Assembly (NCBI GenBank): GCA_003970805.2
Contig: CP051152.1
Location: 62,001 to 126,000, forward strand
DNA from: Undibacterium piscinae
Lineage (GTDB): Bacteria; Pseudomonadota; Gammaproteobacteria; Burkholderiales; Burkholderiaceae_D
DNA length: 64,000 nt
Direction: 5' to 3'
This document shows, piece by piece, positions 36,708 through 45,963 of this stretch. Under the pieces are notes generated by a model, which saw nothing but the letters and a program-made list of their open reading frames with translations, was not told the origin of the DNA and did no database searches. A program made the position numbers and the translations under genes. The first letter of the stretch is position 1. Each line of letters starts with the position of its first letter.

Positions 36708-38300
36708 ATGCCACAAAATTTATTATTCAATCAAACTGCGAGAGTGCGCGCAATCGATTGCGGACAGCAATTACCCCGTCAGCGTAATGATCATCGCCTC
36801 ACAGTGCTGGCCGCTTTATTGGCTGGTTTGACAGTTGCTGCATCTGCCGCCTCTGCTGCTTCAGATGTGGTAATTAGCCAGGTCTACGGTGGCGGTGGTA
36901 ATTCCGGAGCCGTGTACAAAAATGATTTTATCGAATTGTTTAATCGCGGCGCCAATGCGGTCAGCATGAATGGCTGGAGCGTGCAATATGCTTCGGCCAC
37001 TGGCACTTCGTGGCAGGTGACGACACTGCCCAATTTGACCCTGCAAGCTGGCCAATATTTACTGGTTCAGGAAGCAGCGGGTAGTGCTGGTAGTGCCAAC
37101 TTGCCGACGCCCGATAAGCTCGGAACGATCGCTATGTCGGGTACTACCGGCAAGGTCGCGCTAGTCAATAGCATCACTGCGATTACCAGCGCAAGTTCGC
37201 CCGCGGTACTCGACCTAATCGGCTTCGGTCCGACTGCCACTGCCTTTGAGGGCAGTGCCCCGGCAGCCTTAAGCTCGAATACCAATGCGCTACTACGCGC
37301 TAACGATGGCTGTACCGACGAGAATCAAAATGCGACGGATTTCTCGGCACTGGTGGCGGCCCCGCGCAATAGCGCCAGTCCCTTGCATGCCTGTGGCACG
37401 GCTTCAAATACGGCGATCGTTACCAATTGTCCTGCCAGTCTGATGCTAGCAGCGAATGTCGGTGGCAGTATTAATCTAAGTGCCAGTGATCTCGATGGAC
37501 AAGTCAAAGCGATCACTTTGGCCAATGGGAGTCTAGCGGCATTTAGTTTGGCCGGTCTGGTGCCAGCCACTACCGTGGGCGCGATTGCGAGTGTTAATTT
37601 AAACGTTGCAAATACGCTTGGCCTTGGTAGTTACCCAGTAGTGATCAATTTTGCCAATGATCAGGGCCAAACGGCTACTTGTACTGTGAGCGTTGTGGTT
37701 CAAGCGGCAAGCGGCATTACCCATACTATTCCGCAAATTCAAGGAAGTGCCGCTACTAGCCCTTATGTCGGAAGCACGCAAACCACCGAAGGTGTAGTCA
37801 CCCTGCGTATGGCGAATGGTTTTTACATGCAAGATCCTCAAGGTGATGGTGATCCGACTACTTCGGACGGTATTTTTGTTTTTACTAGTACCGCGCCAGC
37901 AGTTGCTGTCGGCGATAAATTACGCGTGAGCGCGAAAGTGCAAGAGTTTGTTGCTGGTGACGCCAAGCGCACGATTACCCAATTGACTGCGCCTAGTGCC
38001 ATCATTACGCTCAGTAGTGGTAATAGCCTTACTCCGACCAATATCAGCCTGCCCTTGGCGAGTGCTGACGAATGGGAGCGTTATGAGGGGATGTTGGTGC
38101 GCTTCGTGCGACCTCTGGTGGTGTCGCAAAACTACTTTTTGGGCCGTTATGGACAATTAAGTTTATCTGGCACTCGTCTGGAAAAACCTACCAATCGTTA
38201 CCCGGCGCGCTCGCCTGAGGCGCAAGCCGCTGCCGCAGCCAATCTGGTCATTCCTTACTTGGTTGAAACGATCTATCGGGCACATGCCCACATTAACTGA
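36708..38300 (+). CDS. ExeM/NucH-like secreted nuclease, truncated before its catalytic domain
   Basis: 530 aa. A signal-like stretch (LTVLAALLAGLTVAASAASA) is followed by a lamin-tail-like domain (SDVVISQVYGGGGNSGAVY, DFIELFNRGANAVSMNGWSV) and the OB-like region of ExeM nucleases (PQIQGSAATSPYVGSTQTTE, FYMQDPQGDGDPTTSDGIFV, VRFVRPLVVSQNYFLGRYG, RLEKPTNR). Full-length relatives continue into an endonuclease/exonuclease/phosphatase domain. Here it stops at AAAANLVIPYLVET, 16 bp before the cold-shock gene. GGAAAT before the ATG supports the start, though the first 25 residues are unusual for a signal peptide. Probably inactive as a nuclease. Confidence 0.75.
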   Translation: MPQNLLFNQTARVRAIDCGQQLPRQRNDHRLTVLAALLAGLTVAASAASAASDVVISQVYGGGGNSGAVYKNDFIELFNRGANAVSMNGWSVQYASATGTSWQVTTLPNLTLQAGQYLLVQEAAGSAGSANLPTPDKLGTIAMSGTTGKVALVNSITAITSASSPAVLDLIGFGPTATAFEGSAPAALSSNTNALLRANDGCTDENQNATDFSALVAAPRNSASPLHACGTASNTAIVTNCPASLMLAANVGGSINLSASDLDGQVKAITLANGSLAAFSLAGLVPATTVGAIASVNLNVANTLGLGSYPVVINFANDQGQTATCTVSVVVQAASGITHTIPQIQGSAATSPYVGSTQTTEGVVTLRMANGFYMQDPQGDGDPTTSDGIFVFTSTAPAVAVGDKLRVSAKVQEFVAGDAKRTITQLTAPSAIITLSSGNSLTPTNISLPLASADEWERYEGMLVRFVRPLVVSQNYFLGRYGQLSLSGTRLEKPTNRYPARSPEAQAAAAANLVIPYLVETIYRAHAHIN

Positions 38301-38316
38301 ATAATAGGAAATTGTA

Positions 38317-38520
38317 ATGGCAACAGGTATTGTTAAATGGTTCAATGATTCTAAAGGTTTTGGTTTCATTACTCCTGACGAAGGCGGCGAAGATCTGTTC
38401 GCTCATTTCTCCGCGATTGTATCCGCAGGTTTCAAATCTTTGAAAGAAAACCAACGCGTTTCTTTCGATGTGACAACAGGCCCTAAAGGCAAACAAGCTT
38501 CTAACATCCAAGGTATCTAA
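38317..38520 (+). CDS. cspA: Cold-shock protein (CspA family)
   Basis: 67 aa. [20 protein letters not shown] with RNP1 (KGFGFI) and RNP2-like (DLFAHFSAI) single-strand nucleic-acid-binding motifs; ends [11 protein letters not shown]. An RNA chaperone. It has AGGAAATT before the ATG. The usual long leader seems missing because a truncated gene ends 16 bp upstream; the promoter must lie within that gene's 3' end. Confidence 0.95.
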   Translation: MATGIVKWFNDSKGFGFITPDEGGEDLFAHFSAIVSAGFKSLKENQRVSFDVTTGPKGKQASNIQGI

Positions 38521-38562
38521 TAGATCCTAAGATGTGACTTGTTAAAGTTGCTCAATTGAAAA

Positions 38563-38596
38563 TCCCCGACATGTCGGGGACGGTTTTTTTTTTTTG
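38563..38596 (+). terminator. Terminator of the cold-shock gene
   Basis: TCCCCGACATGTCGGGGA perfect palindrome followed by a long T-run, 42 bp after the stop. Confidence 0.88.
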
Positions 38597-38738
38597 TTAA
38601 AAAATTCGTATTCCAATAAATTAAACATATACTAGACAAGTAATTTTTCGGCTTGTCTTGCCCGAGATCAATATTTGGCAAAGGTTTTCTTGTATTCTGT
38701 CTTTATCAAAATAAACCCCTGTAAATGAGAGAAACTTT

Positions 38739-40448
38739 ATGTTTAATGTGACAATTAAATTGCGATTGATCGGAACTATGCTCTTTATGGGCATCATGTT
38801 AGCGGTTGGTGGAGCAATGGGAATTTATGGCGTTAGTAATAGCAATGCCGTTATTGAATCTATTTTCACAAATCAACTTCCTGGCGTAGAGAATTTAGGT
38901 GAATCGAGAATTTTCGCTCTCAGGGCCCGCACGGCGATTGATCGTGCGATCGCTCATCCCGAAGATGCGGGCAATGCCGATACCATTAAGCGCGTTGAAG
39001 GGTTTTTGACCAAGTCAGACGAGAAGTGGAAAACCTACTTGAGTTTGCCGCAAGACGCGGAAGAGAAGAGATTATCTGATCTTGCAGGCGTGGCAAGAGA
39101 TAAATATCTGAAAGAGGCTTTTCTCCCTATGTTTATGGCGGTGAAAGCGGGAAACAAAGAAGAGGCTGATAAATTGAATATGACTGCCATTCCGAGTTTG
39201 TATTCGGCTTACTCGGATCAGGTCACCTTATTAAGTGCATATCAGTTTAGTGCTGCAGAAAAGCAATTGAAGGCTAGTCAAAGTGCTTTCAAAACCTTTG
39301 TCTGGGTAGATGTGCTCGGTGTTCTTGCCGGCTTAGTTGCGGTGTTTATTTCCGCATTTTTCTTGCTTCGTGCGATTTCCCATCCTTTGAAAGAAATGCT
39401 GACTCAGTTCGATGAGATTGGTAAAGGCGATTTGTCGAACCAGATCCGCACTACATCAACAGATGAAATGGGACAGTTATTATCTGGCTTGGAAAATATG
39501 CGTCAGAGTCTGGTGCAGACTGTGGCCGTGGTGCGTCAGGGCAGCGCCTCGATTGCCCTGTCCTCGGCTGAAATCGCTACCGGAAATATGGATTTGTCTG
39601 GCCGTACCGAGCAACAGGCCGCTAGCCTGGAAGAAACTGCTTCCTCCATGGAAGAGTTGACTTCGACGGTGCAGCAAAATGCCGACAATGCGCGTCAGGG
39701 TAATGTGCTGGCGCAGACAGCTTCGGAAGTGGCAAGAAAAGGCGGTCAGGTTGTTGGTGACGTCGTTCACACCATGTCGTCGATTAAAGATAGTTCGAAA
39801 AAAATCGTTGATATTATTGGTGTGATTGATGGTATCGCTTTTCAAACCAATATTCTGGCCTTGAATGCAGCAGTCGAGGCGGCCCGCGCAGGTGAGCAGG
39901 GACGTGGTTTTGCCGTGGTTGCCAGTGAAGTGCGTAATTTGGCGCAGCGTTCGGCCAGTGCGGCTAAAGAGATCAAGTCTTTGATTGATGACTCCGTCAG
40001 TAAGGTCGATGTCGGTACGCGTTTGGTTGATGATGCCGGTAAAACGATGGACGAGATCGTTGTCTCCATTAGGGGCGTGGCAGATATCATGGCTGAAATT
40101 ACTGCTGCCAGTGCTGAGCAGAGCGATGGTATCTCACAGGTCAATATTGCCATTACCAAGATGGATGAGGCTACCCAGCAAAATGCCGCTTTGGTTGAGC
40201 AGGCTGCCGCTGCAGCGGGTAGTATGGAAGAGCAGGCTAATAACTTGAATATGGCGGTCAGCATCTTTAAGGTTGATGCTTCCGAAAGCGTAGGTGTGGC
40301 GGCAGTAGCCAAAGCTGTGGCGAAGCCTGCAGCGCCGAGAAGGCCGGATGCCGTAAAAAGCTCAGTGAAGTCTTTAGGGAATACGCCAGTCTCGGCCGTG
40401 AAAAAAACTGCATCCAAACCAAAAGAAGATGATTGGGAAGAGTTTTAA
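38739..40448 (+). CDS. Methyl-accepting chemotaxis protein with CheR/CheB-binding tail
   Basis: 569 aa. N-terminal membrane helix ([18 protein letters not shown]), a four-helix periplasmic sensor (residues about 35-190), a second helix ([20 protein letters not shown]), HAMP, and a signalling domain with the hairpin tip [20 protein letters not shown] and [18 protein letters not shown]. The last residues DDWEEF match the WxxF-type pentapeptide that tethers CheR and CheB in major receptors. Ligand unknown. Single gene with its own terminator. Confidence 0.94.
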   Translation: MFNVTIKLRLIGTMLFMGIMLAVGGAMGIYGVSNSNAVIESIFTNQLPGVENLGESRIFALRARTAIDRAIAHPEDAGNADTIKRVEGFLTKSDEKWKTYLSLPQDAEEKRLSDLAGVARDKYLKEAFLPMFMAVKAGNKEEADKLNMTAIPSLYSAYSDQVTLLSAYQFSAAEKQLKASQSAFKTFVWVDVLGVLAGLVAVFISAFFLLRAISHPLKEMLTQFDEIGKGDLSNQIRTTSTDEMGQLLSGLENMRQSLVQTVAVVRQGSASIALSSAEIATGNMDLSGRTEQQAASLEETASSMEELTSTVQQNADNARQGNVLAQTASEVARKGGQVVGDVVHTMSSIKDSSKKIVDIIGVIDGIAFQTNILALNAAVEAARAGEQGRGFAVVASEVRNLAQRSASAAKEIKSLIDDSVSKVDVGTRLVDDAGKTMDEIVVSIRGVADIMAEITAASAEQSDGISQVNIAITKMDEATQQNAALVEQAAAAAGSMEEQANNLNMAVSIFKVDASESVGVAAVAKAVAKPAAPRRPDAVKSSVKSLGNTPVSAVKKTASKPKEDDWEEF

Positions 40449-40489
40449 ATAGCTAAAGCATAGCTAGCTATATTTAAAAAGATCAAATG

Positions 40490-40519
40490 ACCGGGGGATC
40501 GTAAGCCTCCGGTTTTTTT
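40490..40519 (+). terminator. Terminator of the chemoreceptor gene
   Basis: ACCGGGGG-ATCGTAAG-CCTCCGGT stem (8 pairs, one G.U) followed by T7. Confidence 0.8.
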
Positions 40520-41426
40520 ATGCCGGTTTTTTCCAGTAATTAGGATTGCTATAGGCATGCCGCAAAAAATCCACGAAGGCGCGAATGCGTAGCGGAAGAT
40601 GGCGGCGCTGGGCAAAAATAGCGTAAATGTCATTGCCTGGCGCATTGAACTCATCGAGGACCGTAACAAGTTTTCCAGCCTCTATTTCACTGCCAACTTC
40701 CCACATCGAGCGCCATGCCAGTCCTTTGCCTGAAAGGGCCCAGTCATGCAAGACTTCGCCATCATTGCAGACCATATTGCCATCTACCTTGACCACCATA
40801 TTTTTGCCATTCTGCCGAAACGTCCAGCCGCGCTGGCTGCCGTCTCCGCTGAAAGCCAGGCAGTTGTGTTTACTCAGTTCATCCAGTGATGCGGGAGTTC
40901 CATGGCGTTTGATATAGGCCGGTGATGCGACTACCACGCGTTTATTATCTGCCAGTTTGACTCCGATCAGATTGGAATCTGTCAGTGAGGCTATGCGTAT
41001 CGCAACATCTATACCCTCGCCAATAAGGTCCACTACCCGGTCATTGAGGCTGAGCGTGAGTTTGACATCCCGGTGTTCGGTTAAAAATGAGGGGACCAGA
41101 GGTGCGATATGCTGGCGCCCGAAGCCCGCTGGTGCTGAAATCGTCAATTGTCCGCTCGCTCTTGCGCTACGTTCGGAAACCGAGGATTCCGCTTCCTCTA
41201 AATCTACCAGGATTCTCTGGCAATCCTCCAGAAAGGCCGCTCCTTCATTGGTTAGTGCGATTTTTCTGGTGGTTCTTTGAAGTAACTTTACTCCCAGTCG
41301 CTCCTCCAGTGCATCTAGTCTGCGTCCTATCATCGCGGGGGCAACGCCTTCGGCGCGTGCTGCCGCTGACAGGCTGCCGCGCGTGGCAACTTCGGCAAAC
41401 GTCGAAATTTGTTTAAATTGATCCAT
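40518..41426 (-). CDS. LysR-family transcriptional regulator
   Basis: 302 aa from the ATG opening MDQFKQISTFAEVATRGSLS. N-terminal winged HTH (SLSAAARAEGVAPAMIGRRL, EERLGVKLLQRTTRKIALT) and a LysR substrate-binding domain (GQLTISAPAGFGRQHIAPL onward), of the CrgA/DmlR-like subgroup. It is divergent from the dehalogenase gene at 41640, with about 210 bp between, so control of that gene is possible. The ligand is unknown. Confidence 0.92.
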   Translation of the reverse strand: MDQFKQISTFAEVATRGSLSAAARAEGVAPAMIGRRLDALEERLGVKLLQRTTRKIALTNEGAAFLEDCQRILVDLEEAESSVSERSARASGQLTISAPAGFGRQHIAPLVPSFLTEHRDVKLTLSLNDRVVDLIGEGIDVAIRIASLTDSNLIGVKLADNKRVVVASPAYIKRHGTPASLDELSKHNCLAFSGDGSQRGWTFRQNGKNMVVKVDGNMVCNDGEVLHDWALSGKGLAWRSMWEVGSEIEAGKLVTVLDEFNAPGNDIYAIFAQRRHLPLRIRAFVDFLRHAYSNPNYWKKPA

Positions 41427-41639
41427 AGTCCGCAAAATGTAAGGATGGGAAGAAGTCTATTGTTACAAAAATAGAGGGTTTAATCAATAAACGATTTTAT
41501 CTTTAACTAAAACGCAAAGATCAAATGATAAAACAAGAGGTTTTGATGGAATTTAAATGTCTATACTTAAGCCAGTTAATGATATTGCGATACTTTTTGC
41601 AGCCCGATTTTTAAACGACTTATTTTTTTACCGCACGCC

Positions 41640-42323
41640 ATGACTATTCAAGCAATTGCTTTTGATGCCTACGGTACCTTGTTTGACGTGTACTCGATAC
41701 GTGAGTCAGCGGAGAAGATTTTTCCGGGATCTGGTGCGGCCCTCGCTGAGATGTGGCGCGACAAGCAAATTGAATATACGCATTTGCGAACCTTGTGCAG
41801 CATGTATAAGCCGTTCTGGGAAATTACCCAGGATGCACTGGTTTTTTGTTGCAATAAACTCGGTTTAAGTTTGTCGTTGGAGGCGCAAAATGCCTTGATG
41901 GGCGAGTATGCGCATTTGCAGGTTTTCCCGGAAAACCTGCCGGTCTTGCAAGAGTTGTCTGACAGCGGTATGAAATTGGCCATTTTATCCAACGGCAATC
42001 TGCATATGCTGCAGTCGGCCGTGGATGCAGCCGGTATGCAGGGGATATTCAATCATTTGCTGTCAGTTGATGCGATCAAAAAGTACAAGACGGCACCTGA
42101 AGCATATCAACTGGGCCCCGATATTTTTGCAATGCCAGCTAAAAATATTTTGTTTGTCTCAAGCAATTGCTGGGATGTGTGTTGTGCCACCTGGTTTGGC
42201 TACACCACTTTCTGGGTTAACCGTCATGCCGCGCCTATCGAGGAGTTGGGCGTAGTGCCGCACGGTGAAGGACGAAGCTTACTTGATGTACTTGAATTCC
42301 TGAGAAAACATCATAAGACCTGA
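41640..42323 (+). CDS. Haloacid dehalogenase type II (HAD superfamily)
   Basis: 227 aa. HAD motif I AFDAYGTLFD (nucleophile Asp), motif II ILSNGN, Lys in AIKKYKTAPEAYQLG, and motif IV-like FVSSNCWDVCCATWFGYTT. L-2-haloacid dehalogenases have this DAYGTL, SNG and SSN-D pattern; they hydrolyse 2-halo acids to hydroxy acids, although many relatives act on other substrates. It is transcribed divergently from the LysR gene and 84 bp before aceB. Confidence 0.88.
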   Translation: MTIQAIAFDAYGTLFDVYSIRESAEKIFPGSGAALAEMWRDKQIEYTHLRTLCSMYKPFWEITQDALVFCCNKLGLSLSLEAQNALMGEYAHLQVFPENLPVLQELSDSGMKLAILSNGNLHMLQSAVDAAGMQGIFNHLLSVDAIKKYKTAPEAYQLGPDIFAMPAKNILFVSSNCWDVCCATWFGYTTFWVNRHAAPIEELGVVPHGEGRSLLDVLEFLRKHHKT

Positions 42324-42407
42324 ATAGTTTGTTTATTTATTTGTATTGGTAATTAGTAATTAGTTTGTTTCTTATTTTTGATATTTTTTAACCACACGGA
42401 GAGCACC

Positions 42408-43994
42408 ATGACTCAACTGACACTGCCAGCAGGCATGCAAATTACCGGCGAAATCAAAGCTGGTTTCGAACAAATTTTGACGCCTGATGCGCTGGCGCTG
42501 GTCGCCAAGCTAAGCCGCGCATTTGAACCGCGTCGTCAGGAATTGCTGGCTGCGCGCGTGGCGCGTACTGCGCGTCTGGATGCTGGTGAGTTGCCAGATT
42601 TCTTGCCTGAAACTAAGCACATCCGTGAAGGCGACTGGAAAATCGCTCCGATTCCAAAAGCTCTGGAATGCCGTCGCGTAGAAATCACCGGACCGGTTGA
42701 GCGCAAGATGGTCATCAACGCCTTTAACTCCGGTGCTGACAGCTACATGACTGACTTCGAAGATTCGAATACGCCGAACTGGGATAACCAGATTACAGGT
42801 CAGATCAATATGCGTGATGCGGTACGTCGTACCATCAGCATGGAGCAAAATGGCAAGAGCTACAAACTGAACGACAAGATCGCTACTCTGGTAGTGCGCC
42901 CACGTGGCTGGCATCTGGATGAAAAGCATGTGCTGGTTGACGGCAAGCGTATTTCCGGCGGTATCTTTGATTTCGCGCTGTTCCTGTTCCACAATGCCAA
43001 AGAGCAATTGGCACGCGGCGCCGGCCCTTACTTCTATCTGCCTAAGATGGAATCGCATCAGGAAGCGCGTTTGTGGAATGATATTTTTGTCATGGCACAA
43101 AACGAAATCGGCCTGGCACAAGGCACCATCAAGGCGACTGTTTTGATCGAGACTATTCTGGCTGCCTTTGAAATGGATGAGATCCTGTACGAATTGCGTG
43201 AGCATAGCTCGGGCTTGAATGCCGGACGCTGGGATTACATCTTCTCCTGCATCAAGAAATTCAAGAACGACAAAGACTTCTGCCTGGCGGATCGCGCCAA
43301 GGTAACTATGACGGCGCCATTTATGCGCTCGTATGCCTTGTTGTTGCTGAAAACCTGTCACAAGCGTAATGCCCCTGCTATTGGCGGTATGGCTGCGCTG
43401 ATTCCTATCAAGAACGATCCGGAAAAAAATGAAATCGCCATGGGTGGCGTGCGCAATGATAAAGCGCGCGATGCGACTGACGGTTACGATGGCGGTTGGG
43501 TTGCACATCCAGGCCTGGTTGAGTTGGCGATGACTGAGTTCAAGAAAGTGTTGGGCGACGCACCGAACCAAATCTCCAAGCAGCGCCCTGACATTGAAGT
43601 GACGGCAAAAGATTTGTTGAATTTCCAACCTGAAACGCCTATCACTGAGGCTGGCCTGCGTTATAACATCAACGTCGGTATCCATTACCTCGGTGCCTGG
43701 TTGGCGGGTAATGGTTGCGTACCTATCCATAATCTGATGGAAGATGCGGCGACTGCTGAGATCAGCCGTTCACAGGTATGGCAGTGGATACGTTCGGATA
43801 AAGGTAATCTGGAAGATGGTCGCAAGATCACCGCCGATATGGTGCGCGCGATGATTTCGGAAGAGTTGCTTAAGGTGAAAGAATCCGTAGGTAGTGGTGC
43901 AACTTATGACCGTGCTGCTCAGATTTTCGAAGAAATGTCCACTTCGGAAGATTTCGCCGAATTCCTGACTTTGCCGCTGTACGAAGAAATCTAA
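42408..43994 (+). CDS. aceB: Malate synthase A
   Basis: 528 aa, [16 protein letters not shown]. It condenses glyoxylate and acetyl-CoA to malate in the glyoxylate shunt. Family boxes: [76 protein letters not shown] and [20 protein letters not shown]. The start is at 42408 because GGAGAG lies at correct spacing; an earlier in-frame ATG lacks one. The partner isocitrate lyase gene is not adjacent. Confidence 0.96.
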   Translation: MTQLTLPAGMQITGEIKAGFEQILTPDALALVAKLSRAFEPRRQELLAARVARTARLDAGELPDFLPETKHIREGDWKIAPIPKALECRRVEITGPVERKMVINAFNSGADSYMTDFEDSNTPNWDNQITGQINMRDAVRRTISMEQNGKSYKLNDKIATLVVRPRGWHLDEKHVLVDGKRISGGIFDFALFLFHNAKEQLARGAGPYFYLPKMESHQEARLWNDIFVMAQNEIGLAQGTIKATVLIETILAAFEMDEILYELREHSSGLNAGRWDYIFSCIKKFKNDKDFCLADRAKVTMTAPFMRSYALLLLKTCHKRNAPAIGGMAALIPIKNDPEKNEIAMGGVRNDKARDATDGYDGGWVAHPGLVELAMTEFKKVLGDAPNQISKQRPDIEVTAKDLLNFQPETPITEAGLRYNINVGIHYLGAWLAGNGCVPIHNLMEDAATAEISRSQVWQWIRSDKGNLEDGRKITADMVRAMISEELLKVKESVGSGATYDRAAQIFEEMSTSEDFAEFLTLPLYEEI

Positions 43995-44037
43995 TTTAGG
44001 TTTCCGGTAAATATGCTTGCCCGGTTCGCCGGGCAAT

Positions 44038-44080
44038 AAAAAAGCGACCCGTCAGTTCAGAACTGCAGGTCGCTTTTTTT
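44038..44080. terminator. Bidirectional terminator between aceB and yggX
   Basis: AAAAAAGCGACC and GGTCGCTTTTTT stem around an 18-nt loop that itself contains CAGTTC/GAACTG pairing. T-runs on both strands; the two genes converge here. Confidence 0.88.
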
Positions 44081-44098
44081 ATGCGCAGAAATTCTTGC

Positions 44099-44371
44099 TT
44101 ATTCTGCTGGTGGTACGTAACCCATGGCGGCATCAGCGCCTTCGCCAAAGAAGTGCTTTTCCATTTGTGTTGCCAGGTATTTACGGGCACGCGTGTCAGC
44201 CAGATTCAGGCGATTCTCATTGACCAGCATAGTCTGATGCTTGAGCCAGCCAGCCCAGGCTTCTTTCGAGACATTCTCGTAGATGCGCTTACCTAGTTCG
44301 CCTGGGTAAGTAGGGAAATCTAAGCCTTCAGCGTCTTTGTCTAATTTAATGCAGTGGACCGTGCGGGCCAT
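44099..44371 (-). CDS. yggX: Fe(II)-trafficking / oxidative damage protection protein YggX
   Basis: 90 aa. [40 protein letters not shown] and [19 protein letters not shown] are typical of YggX, which protects Fe-S clusters from oxidation. Complete, with the conserved Cys7. It is downstream of argA on the same strand. Confidence 0.95.
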   Translation of the reverse strand: MARTVHCIKLDKDAEGLDFPTYPGELGKRIYENVSKEAWAGWLKHQTMLVNENRLNLADTRARKYLATQMEKHFFGEGADAAMGYVPPAE

Positions 44372-44458
44372 AATGGTAACTCCTATGAATTAATCTTGTG
44401 ATGATGAGAATTATACGGTGTATCCGTTATTGGTATTTGTTGATGTGGGCAAGCGAAA

Positions 44459-45769
44459 TTATAGCTGCTTGATCAATACCAAGGATTTACGCTGCCAGTT
44501 GTACATTTGCTGCCTATCCTTGGGGAGATCATCGACCGTAGCGTTAACAAAACCACGCTTGAGAAACCAGTGTGCGGTACGCGTGGTGAGTACGAACAGT
44601 GAATGAAAACCGGCGCGGCGTGCGCGTTTCTCCATGTGTTTGAGGATGCGTTCGCCGTCACCCTGGCTCTGCACTTCCGGATTGACGGTCAGGCAAGCCA
44701 TTTCACCCATCTTATCGAACGGGAACGGATATAGCGCGGCACAGCCAAAAATCACGCCGTCATGTTCAATGACCGAGAAGTAATTGATTTCGCGTTCCAG
44801 TAGTTCGCGTCCGCGTTTGACTAAAGTGCCATCGGCTTCCAGCGGTTCTATCAGTTTAATGATACCGCCTACATCTTCAATCGTCGCTTCGCGCAAGCTT
44901 TCCAGATTCTCGGACGATACCATGGTGCCGACGCCGTCATGGGTAAATAGCTCGAGCAATGCCGAACCGTCGGTCTGGTAAGGAACGATATGTATCCGCG
45001 GTACGCCACCACGCGAGGCCTTAATCGCGTGTTCCAGATAGAAGGCGGAGTCCGGTGGAAGATACGACTGTTTGAGTTCTTGCTCTGCTTGTAGGAAGGA
45101 GAGTTCGCGTATTTCATCGCCATCCTGGTCGACCATCATCGGTGTTTCAGAGATGAAAATTAGTTTATCGGCGCGTAGTGCTGTTGCGGCTGACACCGCC
45201 ACGTCTTCCATGGTCAGATTGAACGCTTCACCTGTCGGGGAAAAACCCAATGGTGACAGCAAGACCAGGTTGCCGGCTTCCAATATGGTGTGGATAGTGT
45301 CGTAAGCGACCTTGCGGGCAACGCCGGTCAACTGAAAGTCGACACCATCGACGATACCTATAGGTTTAGCGGTAACGAAATTGCCGGAAATAATGCGTAT
45401 CGCCGAATGTGCCATCGGCGTGTTCGGCAATCCCTGGCTAAAGGCCGCTTCGATGTCCAGGCGCAATTCACCGGCCGCTTCCTTTGAGCATTCCAGTCCG
45501 GCGATGTCGGTAATTCGTATGCCATTATGGAAATGACCTTCGACATTGCGCAGTGCCAGTTGTTCTGCCACTTGAGGACGCGAGCCATGTACGATCACGA
45601 TGCGTATGCCCAGCGCGTGCAATAGGGATAAATCTTGCGCCAGCACAGGGAGGGCGCCAGCCATCACCAGTTCGCCCGGAAACGCGACCACAAAGGTCTT
45701 GCCTCGGAAGGCGTGAATATAGGGCGCGACCGAGCGCAACCAATGAACGAATTGAACAGAATTTTCCAT
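44459..45769 (-). CDS. argA: N-acetylglutamate synthase
   Basis: 436 aa from the ATG opening MENSVQFVHWLRSVAPYIHA. The N-terminal amino-acid-kinase fold (VVAFPGELVMAGALPVLAQD, IVIVHGSRPQVAEQL) and C-terminal GNAT acetyltransferase (YFSVIEHDGVIFGCAALYPF, CLTVNPEVQSQGDGERIL with the acetyl-CoA loop) make a classical ArgA, first step of arginine synthesis. The kinase-like domain probably senses arginine. 44 upstream in-frame bases have no better start. Confidence 0.95.
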   Translation of the reverse strand: MENSVQFVHWLRSVAPYIHAFRGKTFVVAFPGELVMAGALPVLAQDLSLLHALGIRIVIVHGSRPQVAEQLALRNVEGHFHNGIRITDIAGLECSKEAAGELRLDIEAAFSQGLPNTPMAHSAIRIISGNFVTAKPIGIVDGVDFQLTGVARKVAYDTIHTILEAGNLVLLSPLGFSPTGEAFNLTMEDVAVSAATALRADKLIFISETPMMVDQDGDEIRELSFLQAEQELKQSYLPPDSAFYLEHAIKASRGGVPRIHIVPYQTDGSALLELFTHDGVGTMVSSENLESLREATIEDVGGIIKLIEPLEADGTLVKRGRELLEREINYFSVIEHDGVIFGCAALYPFPFDKMGEMACLTVNPEVQSQGDGERILKHMEKRARRAGFHSLFVLTTRTAHWFLKRGFVNATVDDLPKDRQQMYNWQRKSLVLIKQL

Positions 45770-45963
45770 GGGCGAATTATATGTCAGATGGCTTTGCCGA
45801 TAGCTCAAACTATAGAAAATCACGCTATTTTTTTTGATTTTTAAGCTGATTTTCCGTCTGCTTTGTTGTACTGCAGCATGTCATCGCTATTTGGCTTTTT
45901 TGTGCTGTTTTTGTACGGCCGATGTACAGGCTGACGCTAAAATCTGGGATAATGTGCAGCGAT

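Noticed and set aside
36481..36714. 77-codon minus-strand frame
   Set aside because: No family, overlaps the start of the ExeM-like gene.
42510..43730. 406-codon minus-strand frame opposite aceB
   Set aside because: It is the complement of the highly conserved malate synthase gene, with no family likeness of its own.
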